Assembly: GCF_001512295.1 (NCBI RefSeq)
Contig: NZ_LNUP01000015.1
Span: 62,001 to 126,000 of the forward strand
Direction: 5' to 3'
Source: Pseudomonas sp. EpS/L25
Lineage (GTDB): Bacteria > Pseudomonadota > Gammaproteobacteria > Pseudomonadales > Pseudomonadaceae
DNA: 64,000 nucleotides
Notes under the pieces: generated by a model
Database searches by the model: none
Told to the model about the DNA's origin: nothing
The model's input: the letters and a program-made list of their open reading frames with translations, nothing else
In this document: in pieces, positions 54,859 to 63,895 of the stretch
Numbering within the stretch: the first letter of the stretch is position 1
Layout of the letters: each line of letters opens with the position of its first letter
Program-made: the position numbers and the translations under genes

Positions 54859-55081
54859 CGGCCAAGGCGCGGCGGGTGCGCTCGATGACGCGCTCGAGAC
54901 CGGCAGCGGCACTGTACTGCTCGGGGTAGAGACGCTCGCTGCGACAGGCCACACCGCGCTCGTCGATCACGGTGAAGCTGAAGCCGCCCTTGCGCGAAGC
55001 CGGGGTGGTGATGCACTGGAACGGCGCGAAGGCCGCCTGGAGGTGTTGCATGGCCGCGATGGCCTGATTTTGAATGTTCAT
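54854..55081 (-). CDS. Small protein of unknown function (75 residues)
   Basis: The frame starts at an ATG with AAGGATAG at good spacing and encodes MNIQNQAIAAMQHLQAAFAP (helical), then a compact beta-like stretch with two cysteines (FQCITTP, GVACRSERL) and a C-terminal helix (AAGLERVIERTRRALAA). No signal peptide or membrane segment. I do not recognise the family, but the RBS, balanced composition and predicted alpha-beta-alpha order support a real gene. The stop lies inside repeat copy E. It is monocistronic between gpmA and the aldo/keto reductase. Confidence 0.6.
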   Translation of the reverse strand: MNIQNQAIAAMQHLQAAFAPFQCITTPASRKGGFSFTVIDERGVACRSERLYPEQYSAAAGLERVIERTRRALAA

Positions 55082-55442
55082 GTGTCTATCCTTGGGTCCA
55101 CGCTCAGTCGGCGCGGTGAAATAACTCCAGCAACCTCGTACCCATGACGGTCGACGGCTGAATCTCTGGCTGGAGGAAGGCAGCGTGTGGGCGAGATGCC
55201 CAGGCATGCAGGTAAGTACTTGGGAAGGCAGGCAACCGACCGGGCGCGAGATTCAGAGGCCAGGGCGGCAGATCCTGAGCAATCGGTGGGATCGATTCGA
55301 TCCAGATGACGCTGATTTCACGCGGTGGGTAGAAGCGGAAAGGCGTCCAGCGATTGGGGTCAGCTTGGTACAAACGCGATCAAGCTAGCAGGATCGATGC
55401 CAAGGGTGCAAGCCCGTCGGTCGGCGACGGGCTTGGCGGTGG
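55082..55442. other. Intergenic region with hairpin
   Basis: A 361-base gap upstream of the 75-residue gene and downstream of the aldo/keto reductase. CAAGCCCGTCG at 55409-55419 pairs perfectly with CGACGGGCTTG at 55425-55435, just after the reductase stop, and is a likely 3' end structure. No gene or known promoter pattern was recognised in the rest. Confidence 0.5.
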
Positions 55443-56432
55443 CTAACGCTCGACCAGTTGCATCCAGGCGGCCGGATAGCGTGTTCCCGCCACGGTCCCC
55501 GGGGTGAAGAGGTTATCCAGTTCGACCTTTTCATGGTCGGTGAGCTGCACCTCGAGGGCGGCGAGATTCTCCAGTAGGTAGTGACGCCGCCGGGTACCGG
55601 GGATGGGCACGACGTCCTCGCCCTGGGCCAGCACCCAGGCCAGGGCCACCTGGCCGGGGGTGACGCCCTTGGCGGTGGCCAGGGCGCGTACCCGCTCCAC
55701 CAGTTCCAGGTTGCGCTGGAAGTTTTCGCCCTGGAAGCGCGGGCTCAGTCGGCGGTAGTCGTCCGCGGCGAAGTCGTCCGGCGACTTCAGGGCGCCGGTG
55801 AGGAAGCCCCGGCCGAGCGGACTGTAGGCCACCAACGCCACCCCGAGTTCGCGGCAGGTGGCCAGCACGCCATGTTCTTGGGGATCGCGCGACCATAGGG
55901 AAAATTCGCTCTGCAGCGCGGCGATGGGATGGACCCGGTGGGCGCGGGAGAGGGTCTCGCTGGACGCCTCGCTCAGCCCCAGGTAACGCACCTTGCCGGC
56001 CTGCACCAGCTCGGCCATGGCGCCCACGGTCTCTTCGATGGGTACCTCGGGATCGACGCGGTGCTGGTAGTAGAGATCGATCCGCTCGACCCCCAGCCGG
56101 CGCAGGCTGCCGTCCACCGCCTGGCGCACGTACTCGGGCCGACCGTTGACCACACGGGTGTTGGGATCGTCGCTGCGCACCAGGCCGAACTTGGTGGCGA
56201 GGAATACCCGCTCGCGGCGTCCCCGCAGCGCGCGGCCGAGCAGCTCTTCGTTGCGGTGCGGTCCATAGGCGTCGGCGGTGTCCAGCAGGGTCACGCCGCG
56301 CTCCAGAGCGAGGTCCAGGGTGGCGAGAGCCTCGGCCTCGTCAGTCGCGCCATAGAACTCGCTCATGCCCATGCAGCCCAGCCCCAGGGCGGACACCAGC
56401 GGACCGTTGCGGCCCAGTCGTCGTTGCAGCAT
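55443..56432 (-). CDS. Aldo/keto reductase
   Basis: A 329-residue NADPH-dependent oxidoreductase with a TIM barrel. The catalytic tetrad is visible: Asp in [22 protein letters not shown] with Tyr in ADAYG, Lys in RVFLATKFG and His in [16 protein letters not shown]. The cofactor end shows [20 protein letters not shown]. It belongs to the AKR group that includes YajO/YakC-like and plant-auxin-induced-like enzymes. The substrate is an unidentified aldehyde or ketone. It is divergent from a LysR regulator with a 95-base shared promoter region, so it is the likely target of that regulator. Confidence 0.93.
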   Translation of the reverse strand: MLQRRLGRNGPLVSALGLGCMGMSEFYGATDEAEALATLDLALERGVTLLDTADAYGPHRNEELLGRALRGRRERVFLATKFGLVRSDDPNTRVVNGRPEYVRQAVDGSLRRLGVERIDLYYQHRVDPEVPIEETVGAMAELVQAGKVRYLGLSEASSETLSRAHRVHPIAALQSEFSLWSRDPQEHGVLATCRELGVALVAYSPLGRGFLTGALKSPDDFAADDYRRLSPRFQGENFQRNLELVERVRALATAKGVTPGQVALAWVLAQGEDVVPIPGTRRRHYLLENLAALEVQLTDHEKVELDNLFTPGTVAGTRYPAAWMQLVER

Positions 56433-56512
56433 GTCGTTTGCTCCTCTTTGGCTGACCAGAGCAGTCTGGCTATTGAGTTGAATCGAACAAAGCTGCTATC
56501 AGGGCAGACAGT

Positions 56513-56529
56513 ATTCAGCTGGATTGAAT
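56513..56529. promoter_or_regulatory. Possible LysR-type operator overlapping the regulator start
   Basis: ATTCA-N7-TGAAT overlaps the ATG of the LysR gene. A related GTTGAATCGAAC half lies near 56477. The palindrome fits an autorepression site in the divergent promoter region. Confidence 0.35.
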
Positions 56530-57448
56530 GATCGTGGACCGACTGGCAGCCATGCGTGGCTTCGTGCGCATCGTCGAACGCCGTTCCTTCACCCGGGCGG
56601 CGGCCGACCTGGGCCTGTCGCCGGCGATGGCGACGCTGCTGGTGCAACAGCTGGAGGCGCATCTGGGGGTGACGCTGTTGCACCGCACCACCCGCCGGGT
56701 CAGCCCGACGTTGGACGGCGCTGCCTACTACGAGCGTTGCGTCCGTTGGCTGGCCGAGCTGGACGACATCGAGGACGCCTTCAGTCAAAGACGCCGACAG
56801 CCGCGCGGCCGCCTGCGGGTGGATCTGCCCGGCTCCATCGGACGTGCCCTGGTGCTGCCGGCGCTGCCGGACTTCTGCCAGCGCTATCCCGATCTGGAGC
56901 TGGTGATCAGCGCCGACGACCGTCCGGTGGACGTGGTCGGCGAGGGCATCGACTGTGTGCTGCGCAGCGGCCCGCTGCTCGACGAAGGCCTGGCCGCCCA
57001 GCCCCTGGGGGAACTGGTGCAGGTGACCTGCGCCAGCCCGGCCTATCTGGCGCGCCAGGGCTGGCCGACGACCCTCGCCGAGCTGGCCGGGCACCAGGGC
57101 GTGCACTACCGCTCCCAGCGCAGCGGTCGTCGGCTGCCCTTCGAGTTCGTGCGAGAGGGCGAACTGTGCTGCCCGGAGCTACCGGGTCGCCTGGCGCTCA
57201 GCGGGGCCGACGTCTACATCGGCGCTGCCCTGGCCGGCCTGGGACTGATCCAGGCGCCGCTCTACCACGTGGCGGCGGACCTGGCGGCCGGGCGGCTGTG
57301 CGAGGTGCTGCCCGACCAACGCCCACCGGGCTTGCCGCTGGCGGCGGTCTATCCGCTCGCCAGTCAGACCTCGCCGCGGGTGCGCGCCTGGGTCGAATGG
57401 CTGGACGAGGTGTTCGCCGCGGTCGATCCGGCCTGGTTGCGGCGGTAA
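56528..57448 (+). CDS. LysR family transcriptional regulator
   Basis: A 306-residue regulator. The N-terminal winged HTH is MRGFVRIVERRSFTRAAADLGLSPAMATLLVQQLEAHLGVTLLHRTTRRVSPT (about 9-62). The C-terminal effector domain (about 90-300) is of the subgroup common beside oxidoreductases (GRLRVDLPGSIGRALVLPALPDF, GEGIDCVLRSGPL, GRLCEVLPD). It is divergent from the aldo/keto reductase and probably regulates it in response to a substrate-like effector. It ends 37 bases from the convergent cytochrome c gene. Confidence 0.92.
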   Translation: MIVDRLAAMRGFVRIVERRSFTRAAADLGLSPAMATLLVQQLEAHLGVTLLHRTTRRVSPTLDGAAYYERCVRWLAELDDIEDAFSQRRRQPRGRLRVDLPGSIGRALVLPALPDFCQRYPDLELVISADDRPVDVVGEGIDCVLRSGPLLDEGLAAQPLGELVQVTCASPAYLARQGWPTTLAELAGHQGVHYRSQRSGRRLPFEFVREGELCCPELPGRLALSGADVYIGAALAGLGLIQAPLYHVAADLAAGRLCEVLPDQRPPGLPLAAVYPLASQTSPRVRAWVEWLDEVFAAVDPAWLRR

Positions 57449-57485
57449 GGCGAGCGGCGGTGGCCGACTCGCCTGCCAGCCTCGA

Positions 57486-58829
57486 CTACTTGCCCGCTTC
57501 CCGTGGGGCCGGCTGGCCATGGCCGAAGGCCTGGCCAAGGTCGTCGCCGGAGGTGGTGCGAGTGTCGTCGCTGCGCCACTTGGCCACCTCGGCGGCGTTG
57601 ACCGGCGGCGCGTCGTTGCCCCAGCTGGCGCGGATGAAGCTGACCACGTCGGCCACCTGGGCATCGTCCAGCCGCCAGCCGAAGGGCGGCATGACGATCG
57701 TCGAGGGCGCGGTGTGCAGGCCGGGTAGGGTACCGCCCTTGAGCACGATGTTGATCAGTGAGCTGGCATCGGCCGTGCGCAGCACCGGGTTGCCGGCCAG
57801 TGCCGGGAACACCCGGTCGTAGCCCTGGCCGTCGGTACGGTGGCAGGCGGCGCAGTTGTCCACGTAGACCTGGGCACCGCGGGCGCTGTCGTCGCCGCGC
57901 CAGAGCGCCGCTGCGGCGCGCCCGTCGGGCTGGAAGGGGGCATCGTGCGGGTCCCTGGGCGGCAGGGTCTTGAGGTAGCGGGCGATGGCCTGCAGGTCGG
58001 CGTCGCTCAGGTATTGCAGGCTGTGCTGCACCACCTCGGTCATGCCGCCGAACACCGCGCTGTCCGCGGAGCGTCCGGTCTTGAGGAATTGCACCAGCTG
58101 CTCCTCGTCCCAGCGGCCCAGGCCGTCGCGCTGATCGCCGCGCAGATTCTTGGCGATCCAGCCTTCCAGGGGCGCGCTGCCCGCAAGGAAGTCCTTGCCA
58201 TCGGCGGGGGAGAGCGCCTTCTCCTGCATGGTCAGAGCGCGTGGCGTGTGGCAGGCGCCACAGTGGCCGAGGCCTTCCACCAGGTAGGCACCGCGCGCTA
58301 CCACCGGGTCCTGGTCCGGCGCCGGCTGGAATTGCACCACCTCGGGAGCGAACAGCTGGCGCCAGATCGCCAGGGGCCAGCGCATGGACAGCGGCCAGGG
58401 GATGTCGCTGTCGCGATTGGCCTGCTCGACCGGCGTCACCCCGTGCATGAAGTAGGCATAGAGGGCGCGCATGTCGCCCTCGGTCACCCGGGCGTAGGAC
58501 GGGTAGGGCATGGCGGGATAGAGGGTGTGGCCTTCCTTGGCGATGCCCTGGCGGACGGCAGCGTCGAAGTCGGCGAAGCGGTAGTCGCCGATGCCGGTCT
58601 GCCGATCCGGGGTGATGTTGGTGGAATAGAGCGTGCCGATGGGCGTCTGCATCGGTAGGCCGCCGGCGAAGGGCTGGCCGCCCGGCGCCGTATGGCAGGC
58701 CACGCAGTCGCCAGCGCGGGCCAGGTATTCGCCTTTCTTGACCAGCGCCGGATCGACGTCTTCGGCGGCCTGGGCCGCCAGCGCCAGGCCGCTGCTCAGC
58801 AGCAGGGTCGCGAGGGTACGGAGGATCAT
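57486..58829 (-). CDS. Gluconate 2-dehydrogenase cytochrome c subunit (tri-haem)
   Basis: A 447-residue exported cytochrome with signal peptide MILRTLATLLLSSGLALAAQA and three haem-binding sites: CVACH (about 42), CGACH (about 190) and CAACH (about 327), each with downstream methionine candidates. It matches the membrane-bound cytochrome subunit of FAD-dependent gluconate, 2-ketogluconate and sorbitol dehydrogenases, passing electrons to ubiquinone. The ATG at 58829 has GAGAGG upstream; an ATG at 58844 overlapping the previous stop is possible. The first two genes of the operon lie upstream on the same strand. Confidence 0.92.
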   Translation of the reverse strand: MILRTLATLLLSSGLALAAQAAEDVDPALVKKGEYLARAGDCVACHTAPGGQPFAGGLPMQTPIGTLYSTNITPDRQTGIGDYRFADFDAAVRQGIAKEGHTLYPAMPYPSYARVTEGDMRALYAYFMHGVTPVEQANRDSDIPWPLSMRWPLAIWRQLFAPEVVQFQPAPDQDPVVARGAYLVEGLGHCGACHTPRALTMQEKALSPADGKDFLAGSAPLEGWIAKNLRGDQRDGLGRWDEEQLVQFLKTGRSADSAVFGGMTEVVQHSLQYLSDADLQAIARYLKTLPPRDPHDAPFQPDGRAAAALWRGDDSARGAQVYVDNCAACHRTDGQGYDRVFPALAGNPVLRTADASSLINIVLKGGTLPGLHTAPSTIVMPPFGWRLDDAQVADVVSFIRASWGNDAPPVNAAEVAKWRSDDTRTTSGDDLGQAFGHGQPAPREAGK

Positions 58830-58840
58830 GGGCGCGCCTC

Positions 58841-60628
58841 TCATGCCTGCACCAGCGGGCCGGGATTCTTCAGGTACTGCTCGCGGATGGCCCGCGCCGA
58901 CCAGTAGGTCAGGGCCGCCACCAGGCCGGTGGGGTTGTAGCCCAGGCCCTGGGGAAAGGCCGAGGCGCCCGGCACGAAGACGTTGTGCACGTCCCAGCTC
59001 TGCAGGTAGCGATTGACCGCGCTGGTCTTGGGATCGGTGCCCATGATGGCGCCGCCGTTGAGGTGGGTGGTCTGGTAGCTGGCGGTGTTGAAGTGACCGC
59101 CGAAATCCTTGACCGAAACGCTGATGTGCTCGGGACTCATGGCCTCGGCGATCTTCTTCATCTTGGCGGCCATGAAGCGGGTCATGCGGATGTCGTTGTC
59201 CTTCCAGTCGAAGGTCATGCGCAGCAGCGGCTGGCCATAGGCGTCGCGATAGGTGGGGTCCAAGTCCAGGTAGTTGTCGCGATAGGACTGGTGGGCACCA
59301 TGGGCGTCCATCGACAGCTGGTGGTTGTAGTAGCCGGCCTGGGCCTTCTTCCAGGCACTGCCCCACTGCGGCGTGCCGGGCGGATTGGCCGCCCCGGCGA
59401 TGGGGCGGGTACCGGCCTGGTTGACCCACATCGGCGAGCCACCGACGAAGCCGTGGGGGCCGTGGTCGAAGTTGTCGGCGTTGAAGTCGTCCACCGCCAC
59501 GCCATTGCCGCCGGCGCCGATGAAGGGATTGGTGTGGTGCTGATCCTGGCGGAAGAAGGCCTTGATGGTGGCCATGTTCTGGTAGGCGAAGTTGCGCCCG
59601 ACCACGCCTTCGCCGGTCCTGGGATCATAGGGCTGGCCGATGCCCGACAGCAGCATGAGGCGCACGTTGTTGAACTGGAAGGCGGCGAGGATGACGATAT
59701 CGGCCGGCTGTTCCAGCTCCTGGCCCTGGGCGTCCAGGTAGGTCACCCCGGTGGCCCGCTTGCCGGTGCTGTCGAGATTGACCCGGAGCACATGGGCCTG
59801 GCTGCGCAATTCGAAGCGCGGCTCCTGCTTGAGCGCCGGCAGGATGTTCAGGTTCGGCGAGGCCTTGGAATACATGTAGCAGACGTAGCCGCTGCAGTAG
59901 CCGCAGAAGTTGCAGGGACCCATCTGGCAACCGTAGGGGTTGGTGTAGGGCCCCGAGGTGTTGGCCGAGGGCAGGTTGTAGGGGTGATAACCCACCTCCC
60001 GTGCGGCCTGCTCGAACAGCTGCGCCGAGACGGTGTTCTTCTGCGCCGGCAGCGGGAAGTCGCTGGAGCGATCCGCGGCATAGGGATTGCCGCCCTTGCC
60101 GTCGCCCACTACCTGGCCCTTGATGCTCCAGGCGGTACCCGAGGTCCCGAACACCTTCTCGGCGAAGTCGAAGTAGGGCTCCAGTTCGGCGTAGCTGACA
60201 CCGAAATCCTGGATGGTCATGCCCTCGGGGATGAATGTCTTGCCGTAGCGCTCTTCATAGTGACTGCGCAGGCGCAGTTCCACCGGATCGACGCGGAAGT
60301 GCACCCCCGACCAGTGCAGGCCGGCGCCGCCCACGCCATCGCCAGGCAGGAAGACACCGAGCTGGCGGTTGGGCAGGGCGACGTCGTTGACGCTGTGGCG
60401 AATGGTGACGGTTTCCTTGGAGACATCGACGAACAGCTTCTTGCGGATGCTGTAGGTGAGTTCGTCGATCACCTGGGGATAGGAGCCATCGGGATAGGTG
60501 TCGCGGTAGCTGCCGCGCTCCAGGGCCACCACGTCCAGGCCGGCCTCGGTCAATTCCTTGGCCATGATGGCGCCGGTCCAGCCGAAGCCGACGATCACCA
60601 CCTGCTTGCTGGGCAATACCTTGGCCAT
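58841..60628 (-). CDS. Gluconate 2-dehydrogenase FAD subunit (GMC oxidoreductase)
   Basis: A 595-residue flavoprotein of the GMC family. The FAD motif VVIVGFGWTGAIMAKELTEAGLDVVALERG lies at about 10-39. A Cys-rich block GCQMGPCNFCGYCSGYVC near 245-262 resembles the site that holds a [3Fe-4S] cluster in related FAD glucose dehydrogenases. The C-terminal active-site region has HLNGGAIMGTDP and GLGYNPTGLVAALTYW. It has no signal peptide and is probably exported with the Tat-signal partner encoded just upstream (overlap of one base). It oxidises gluconate to 2-ketogluconate on the periplasmic face. Glucose- or sorbitol-type substrates cannot be excluded. Confidence 0.9.
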   Translation of the reverse strand: MAKVLPSKQVVIVGFGWTGAIMAKELTEAGLDVVALERGSYRDTYPDGSYPQVIDELTYSIRKKLFVDVSKETVTIRHSVNDVALPNRQLGVFLPGDGVGGAGLHWSGVHFRVDPVELRLRSHYEERYGKTFIPEGMTIQDFGVSYAELEPYFDFAEKVFGTSGTAWSIKGQVVGDGKGGNPYAADRSSDFPLPAQKNTVSAQLFEQAAREVGYHPYNLPSANTSGPYTNPYGCQMGPCNFCGYCSGYVCYMYSKASPNLNILPALKQEPRFELRSQAHVLRVNLDSTGKRATGVTYLDAQGQELEQPADIVILAAFQFNNVRLMLLSGIGQPYDPRTGEGVVGRNFAYQNMATIKAFFRQDQHHTNPFIGAGGNGVAVDDFNADNFDHGPHGFVGGSPMWVNQAGTRPIAGAANPPGTPQWGSAWKKAQAGYYNHQLSMDAHGAHQSYRDNYLDLDPTYRDAYGQPLLRMTFDWKDNDIRMTRFMAAKMKKIAEAMSPEHISVSVKDFGGHFNTASYQTTHLNGGAIMGTDPKTSAVNRYLQSWDVHNVFVPGASAFPQGLGYNPTGLVAALTYWSARAIREQYLKNPGPLVQA

Positions 60629-61365
60629 CAACCGCGCTCCCCGCGAATGGAGACCGGTGGCAGCGGATAGCGTTCGTCGCGCTCCACCCAGTCCATGAAG
60701 TCGGCACGGGCGCCAGGGAAGTTCACCAGTTTCCAGCCGACCAGCCGCTTGTTGCCGCCATGCAGCGGATCGCAATAGAAGCCTTCCTTGGTGTTCTGCA
60801 GCAACTGGGCGAAGAACAGCTTGGCCGGCACCCCTTCCAGGGTGGCGTCACCGCTTTCCAGGGCCTTGAGGGTCTCGTCCTGCTGGGCGGGCGTGAGGTC
60901 GGCGAAGGCTTTGCCGTGCTGCTGGCCGGTCCAGCGATCCACTGCCGCGATGCCCAGGCGGTACAGATCCTGGGGTACCAGGCGACTCTGGTAACTCATT
61001 TCCGGCGCCGCATCGGCGGCGAAGGGGCCCTGCATGTACCAGAGGGCACCGCGGGCATAGGCGGTCTGCATCTGCCGGTCGATGAATTCGGGCGCCCCGG
61101 CCTCCAGGGCGCCGGGGCCCAACTCGTCCGCCGGTATCAGTCTGGCCACCGCGGCCTGGACGAAAGCCCATTCCTCGGCGGTGAAGAACACTGGCTGATA
61201 GGCATCAGCCTCAGCGCTGCTACCGGCCTTGTCCGCAGGAGTGGCAGGCGCGGTAGCGAGGGCCAGGCCCGGGGTTGCACCGCCGGCCAGGGCGACCACG
61301 GGGATCAGGGAGAGGGACTTGCGCAGGAAGTCGCGCCGGGCCGGAACGGAATCGTCAGCGGGCAT
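60628..61365 (-). CDS. Gluconate 2-dehydrogenase subunit 3 (Tat-exported)
   Basis: A 245-residue small subunit. The N-terminus carries a twin-arginine signal, ARRDFLRKSLSLIPVVALAGG, with cleavage likely near ALA-TAP. The body shows FFTAEEWAFVQAAVARLIPADELGPGALEAG and EGVPAKLFFAQLLQNTKEGFYCDPLHGGNK, both diagnostic of the Gluconate_2-dh3 family. It escorts the cofactor-loaded FAD subunit through the Tat pathway and stabilises it. It is the first gene of the three-gene operon; the order small subunit, FAD subunit, cytochrome matches P. aeruginosa PA2264-PA2266 as I recall it. Confidence 0.93.
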   Translation of the reverse strand: MPADDSVPARRDFLRKSLSLIPVVALAGGATPGLALATAPATPADKAGSSAEADAYQPVFFTAEEWAFVQAAVARLIPADELGPGALEAGAPEFIDRQMQTAYARGALWYMQGPFAADAAPEMSYQSRLVPQDLYRLGIAAVDRWTGQQHGKAFADLTPAQQDETLKALESGDATLEGVPAKLFFAQLLQNTKEGFYCDPLHGGNKRLVGWKLVNFPGARADFMDWVERDERYPLPPVSIRGERG

Positions 61366-61402
61366 GCTCGGGTCTCATCAGGTGCCCGAGGTCGGCCGCG
61401 GG

Positions 61403-61431
61403 CTTATAGTTAGCTGGCTAATGTGTTGAAA
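61403..61431 (-). promoter_or_regulatory. Probable promoter of the gluconate dehydrogenase operon
   Basis: On the minus strand TTTCAA and TATAAG are separated by 17 bases, 38 bases before the start codon. A TGTTG-N9-CAACA inverted repeat (61424-61442) overlaps the -35 and could be a repressor or activator site. Confidence 0.5.
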
Positions 61432-61692
61432 TATTACCAACATATGGCGGCGGCGGTTACATTTTGTCGCAGCTGTGCAGAGCCGCGACGGGGCGCCAAG
61501 TTCCCGGGTGGCGTGAAAGGTCCTTCCAGACACCCCCTTGCCTGGGATGCCGGTGATGGGCGGTACCGCGGCAGGCTCTCAGGCCCGTGGACGGGAGGGC
61601 AGATTTGTCGGGGACATTTCCGATCACCGTCCGCCAAGGAGCCTGGCAGGCCGCTGGTTACCTAAGGTTCCACCTTTTCTAGCACCATAAAG

Positions 61693-61705
61693 GTGCAAGT
61701 TGCAC
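61693..61705. promoter_or_regulatory. Palindromic site upstream of permease, copy 1
   Basis: GTGCAAGTTGCAC, a perfect 13-base palindrome, in the 553-base gap between the gluconate dehydrogenase operon and the permease. The same core recurs at 61874. The rest of the gap holds a CACCTTT...AAAGGTG hairpin near 61670-61695 and no recognised gene. Confidence 0.5.
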
Positions 61706-61873
61706 TAGGTGATACCTAACGAAGCATGCTCAGGGTGCGACACGCTCTCCAGGAAAGTCGCTTATTCTTCATGCGGTTAGCGCGATAGATGGTTGTAATG
61801 CCGATTTTTCGCCACTTTCCGCGAATGACTGCACTCTTTTAGTTCGTTATATGCCGATTTCGACGAGGGTGGC

Positions 61874-61886
61874 GCGCAAGTTGCAC
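61874..61886. promoter_or_regulatory. Palindromic site upstream of permease, copy 2
   Basis: GCGCAAGTTGCAC matches copy 1 at 12 of 13 positions and lies 33 bases before the permease start, next to the likely RBS region. Two equal sites 181 bases apart suggest control by DNA looping or two promoters. Confidence 0.5.
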
Positions 61887-61918
61887 TTGGGAGGCTTTCC
61901 GTTGTCAGGTAACACCTT

Positions 61919-63307
61919 ATGTCCAACGCAGAATGCAATCTGTCTCCGGCACTCAAGCCGCGCCATGTGACCATGTTGTCCATCGCTGGCGTCATCGGCG
62001 CCGGTCTGTTCGTCGGCTCCGGCCATGCCATCGCCGCTGCCGGTCCCGCCGTGCTGCTGGCCTATGCCTTGGCCGGCACCCTGGTGGTACTGGTGATGCG
62101 CATGCTGGGGGAAATGGCGGTCGCATCGCCCGATACCGGGTCTTTCTCCTCCTATGCCCAGCAGGGCATCGGGCGCTGGGCCGGCTTCACCATCGGCTGG
62201 CTGTACTGGTGGTTCTGGGTGCTGGTGATCCCGCTCGAGGCGGTAGCGGCCGCCGCCATCCTCAATGCCTGGTTCCCGGCCATCGCCACCTGGCAGTTCG
62301 CCCTGGTGATCACCGGCATCCTGACCGTGACCAACCTGTTCAGCGTCGCCAAGTACGGCGAGTTCGAATTCTGGTTCGCCCTGCTCAAGGTCATCGCCAT
62401 CGTCGCCTTCATCGCTCTGGGCGCGGCGGCGCTGGTCGGCGCCCTGCCAGGGCGGGAAGTGAGTGGCCTGAGCAACCTGATGGCCCATACCGGCGGCTTC
62501 ATGCCCAATGGCTTCGGGGCGGTGCTGGGCGCGCTGCTCACCACCATGTTCAGCTTCATGGGGACCGAGATCGTCACCATCGCTGCCGCCGAGTCCAAGG
62601 ATCCGTCCCGGCAGATCAGCAAGGCCACCAACTCGGTGATCTGGCGGATCGCGCTCTTCTATCTGGTCTCCATCTTCCTGGTGGTCTCCATGGTGCCCTG
62701 GAACGATGCCCAGCTGCCGCTCGTGGGTTCCTACCAGCGCGCCCTCGAGGTGCTGTCGATTCCCCATGCCAAGCTGATCGTCGACTGCGTGGTGCTGGTC
62801 GCCGTGGCCAGTTGCCTGAACTCGGCGCTCTACACCGCCTCGCGGATGCTCTATTCCCTGGCCCGCCGCGGCGACGCCCCGGCCAAGCTGGGCCGTGCCT
62901 CCAGCGCTGGCGTACCGCGCACGGCGGTGCTGGCCAGTACCGCCGTGGGCTTCCTCACCACCATCGCCAACTACACCATGCCCGAGGCCGTGTTCAGCTT
63001 CCTGCTCTCCACCTCCGGTGCCGTGGCGCTGCTGGTGTACCTGGTGATCGCGGTGACCCAGCTGCGCCTGAGACGCAAGCTGATCGCCCGCGGCGAAACG
63101 CTGGAATTCCGCATGTGGCTGTTCCCCTGGCTGACCTGGGCGGTGATCGTCTTCATCGTCGGTGCCCTGACCGTGATGCTGTTCAGCGAGGCTCATCGCT
63201 TCGAGATCCTGGCGACCGGCCTGCTGGCGCTGGTAGTGGTCGTCATCGGTACCCTGGTGGGACGGCGTCAGCCGAGCACGCCGGCCATGGCGGCTGTGGC
63301 ACGCTGA
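61919..63307 (+). CDS. APC family amino acid permease (GabP-like)
   Basis: A 462-residue inner-membrane protein with 12 hydrophobic segments. The amino acid permease signature opens LKPRHVTMLSIAGVIGAGLFVGSGHAIAAAGPAVLLAYALAG, with the helix-1 G-x-G-L-F substrate-binding break. FSFMGTEIVTIAAAESKDPSRQISKATNSV in helix 6 is another family block. It most resembles GABA/AnsP-type symporters; the exact amino acid cannot be assigned. The ATG at 61919 lies 28 bases after GGGAGGC, with a weak nearer SD, so leader structure may matter. It is monocistronic, with a terminator-like hairpin downstream. Confidence 0.88.
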   Translation: MSNAECNLSPALKPRHVTMLSIAGVIGAGLFVGSGHAIAAAGPAVLLAYALAGTLVVLVMRMLGEMAVASPDTGSFSSYAQQGIGRWAGFTIGWLYWWFWVLVIPLEAVAAAAILNAWFPAIATWQFALVITGILTVTNLFSVAKYGEFEFWFALLKVIAIVAFIALGAAALVGALPGREVSGLSNLMAHTGGFMPNGFGAVLGALLTTMFSFMGTEIVTIAAAESKDPSRQISKATNSVIWRIALFYLVSIFLVVSMVPWNDAQLPLVGSYQRALEVLSIPHAKLIVDCVVLVAVASCLNSALYTASRMLYSLARRGDAPAKLGRASSAGVPRTAVLASTAVGFLTTIANYTMPEAVFSFLLSTSGAVALLVYLVIAVTQLRLRRKLIARGETLEFRMWLFPWLTWAVIVFIVGALTVMLFSEAHRFEILATGLLALVVVVIGTLVGRRQPSTPAMAAVAR

Positions 63308-63315
63308 CCTGGGTA

Positions 63316-63352
63316 GCGACCCCGCCGATGCTGTCGTCGGGGTCGCACTTTC
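63316..63352 (+). terminator. Terminator-like hairpin after permease
   Basis: GCGACCCCG at 63316-63324 pairs perfectly with CGGGGTCGC at 63338-63346, followed by ACTTTC. The short T-run makes it a moderate intrinsic terminator nine bases after the stop. Confidence 0.6.
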
Positions 63353-63660
63353 TTGGGGCAAAAACTGACCTACGCTGGACAGCGGGCGCGGTAACAGGTA
63401 GAACAGCAGACCGGTTTGCACGGTTCGAAACCCACTGTGCGGCCCGGAATTCCCTAGATGTTCCCTCCGGCAACCTGAAAATGCACTGCAATGGTGCATA
63501 ACGTTACAGAATGACCCATATTGCAGCAGTACAGTTGCAATTGTGTCAGGGGTGACCCGCGAACCTTTCCCTGGACTGTTACTGGTGGTAGCACTCGCCT
63601 GGCGAGACAATGGCGCCATTCGATGACCAGTACCCGTCATAAGCGGGAAGGAAAGCCACC
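63353..63660. other. Upstream region of the DUF1127 gene
   Basis: A 308-base non-coding stretch. AT-richer DNA at 63480-63560 holds repeated TTGCA/TGCA motifs (TGCACTGCAATGGTGCA near 63482, TTGCAGCAGTACAGTTGCAA near 63522), which look like regulator half-sites. No gene was recognised and no promoter could be fixed. Confidence 0.4.
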
Positions 63661-63870
63661 ATGGAACGCACCTTCAGTTCCTCGCTGCACAATGCCCAAC
63701 CCAGCAATCGCATCCCCGTCGCCCTGCGCGTGATCTCCACGCTGTCCACCTGGCAACGTCGGATCGCCAGCCGTAACGAACTGGCTCGTCTCGATACCCG
63801 TATGCTGGCCGATGCCGGCATCACCGAGGCCCAGCGCTACCAGGAAATGCACAAGCCTTTCTGGCGCTAA
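63661..63870 (+). CDS. DUF1127 domain protein (YjiS-like)
   Basis: A 69-residue basic protein. The N-terminus is polar and variable; residues about 25-60 form the DUF1127 core: LSTWQRRIASRNELARLDTRMLADAGITEAQ. This motif (W-R-x-R-x-x-L-x-x-L-x-x-D-x-x-x-x-D-I/A-G-I) is found in small alpha-proteobacterial and pseudomonad proteins linked in some species to RNA binding and phosphate or carbon starvation. The ATG at 63661 follows GGGAAGGAAAGCC. A good intrinsic terminator follows, making it a single-gene unit. Confidence 0.9.
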   Translation: MERTFSSSLHNAQPSNRIPVALRVISTLSTWQRRIASRNELARLDTRMLADAGITEAQRYQEMHKPFWR

Positions 63871-63895
63871 GCCGCACGGCTGCACAGCTCTCTCG

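Noticed and set aside
57486-59429. 647-codon frame joining the cytochrome c gene to upstream sequence
   Set aside because: The N-terminal 200 residues are an out-of-frame reading of the GMC gene; a signal peptide begins at 58829.
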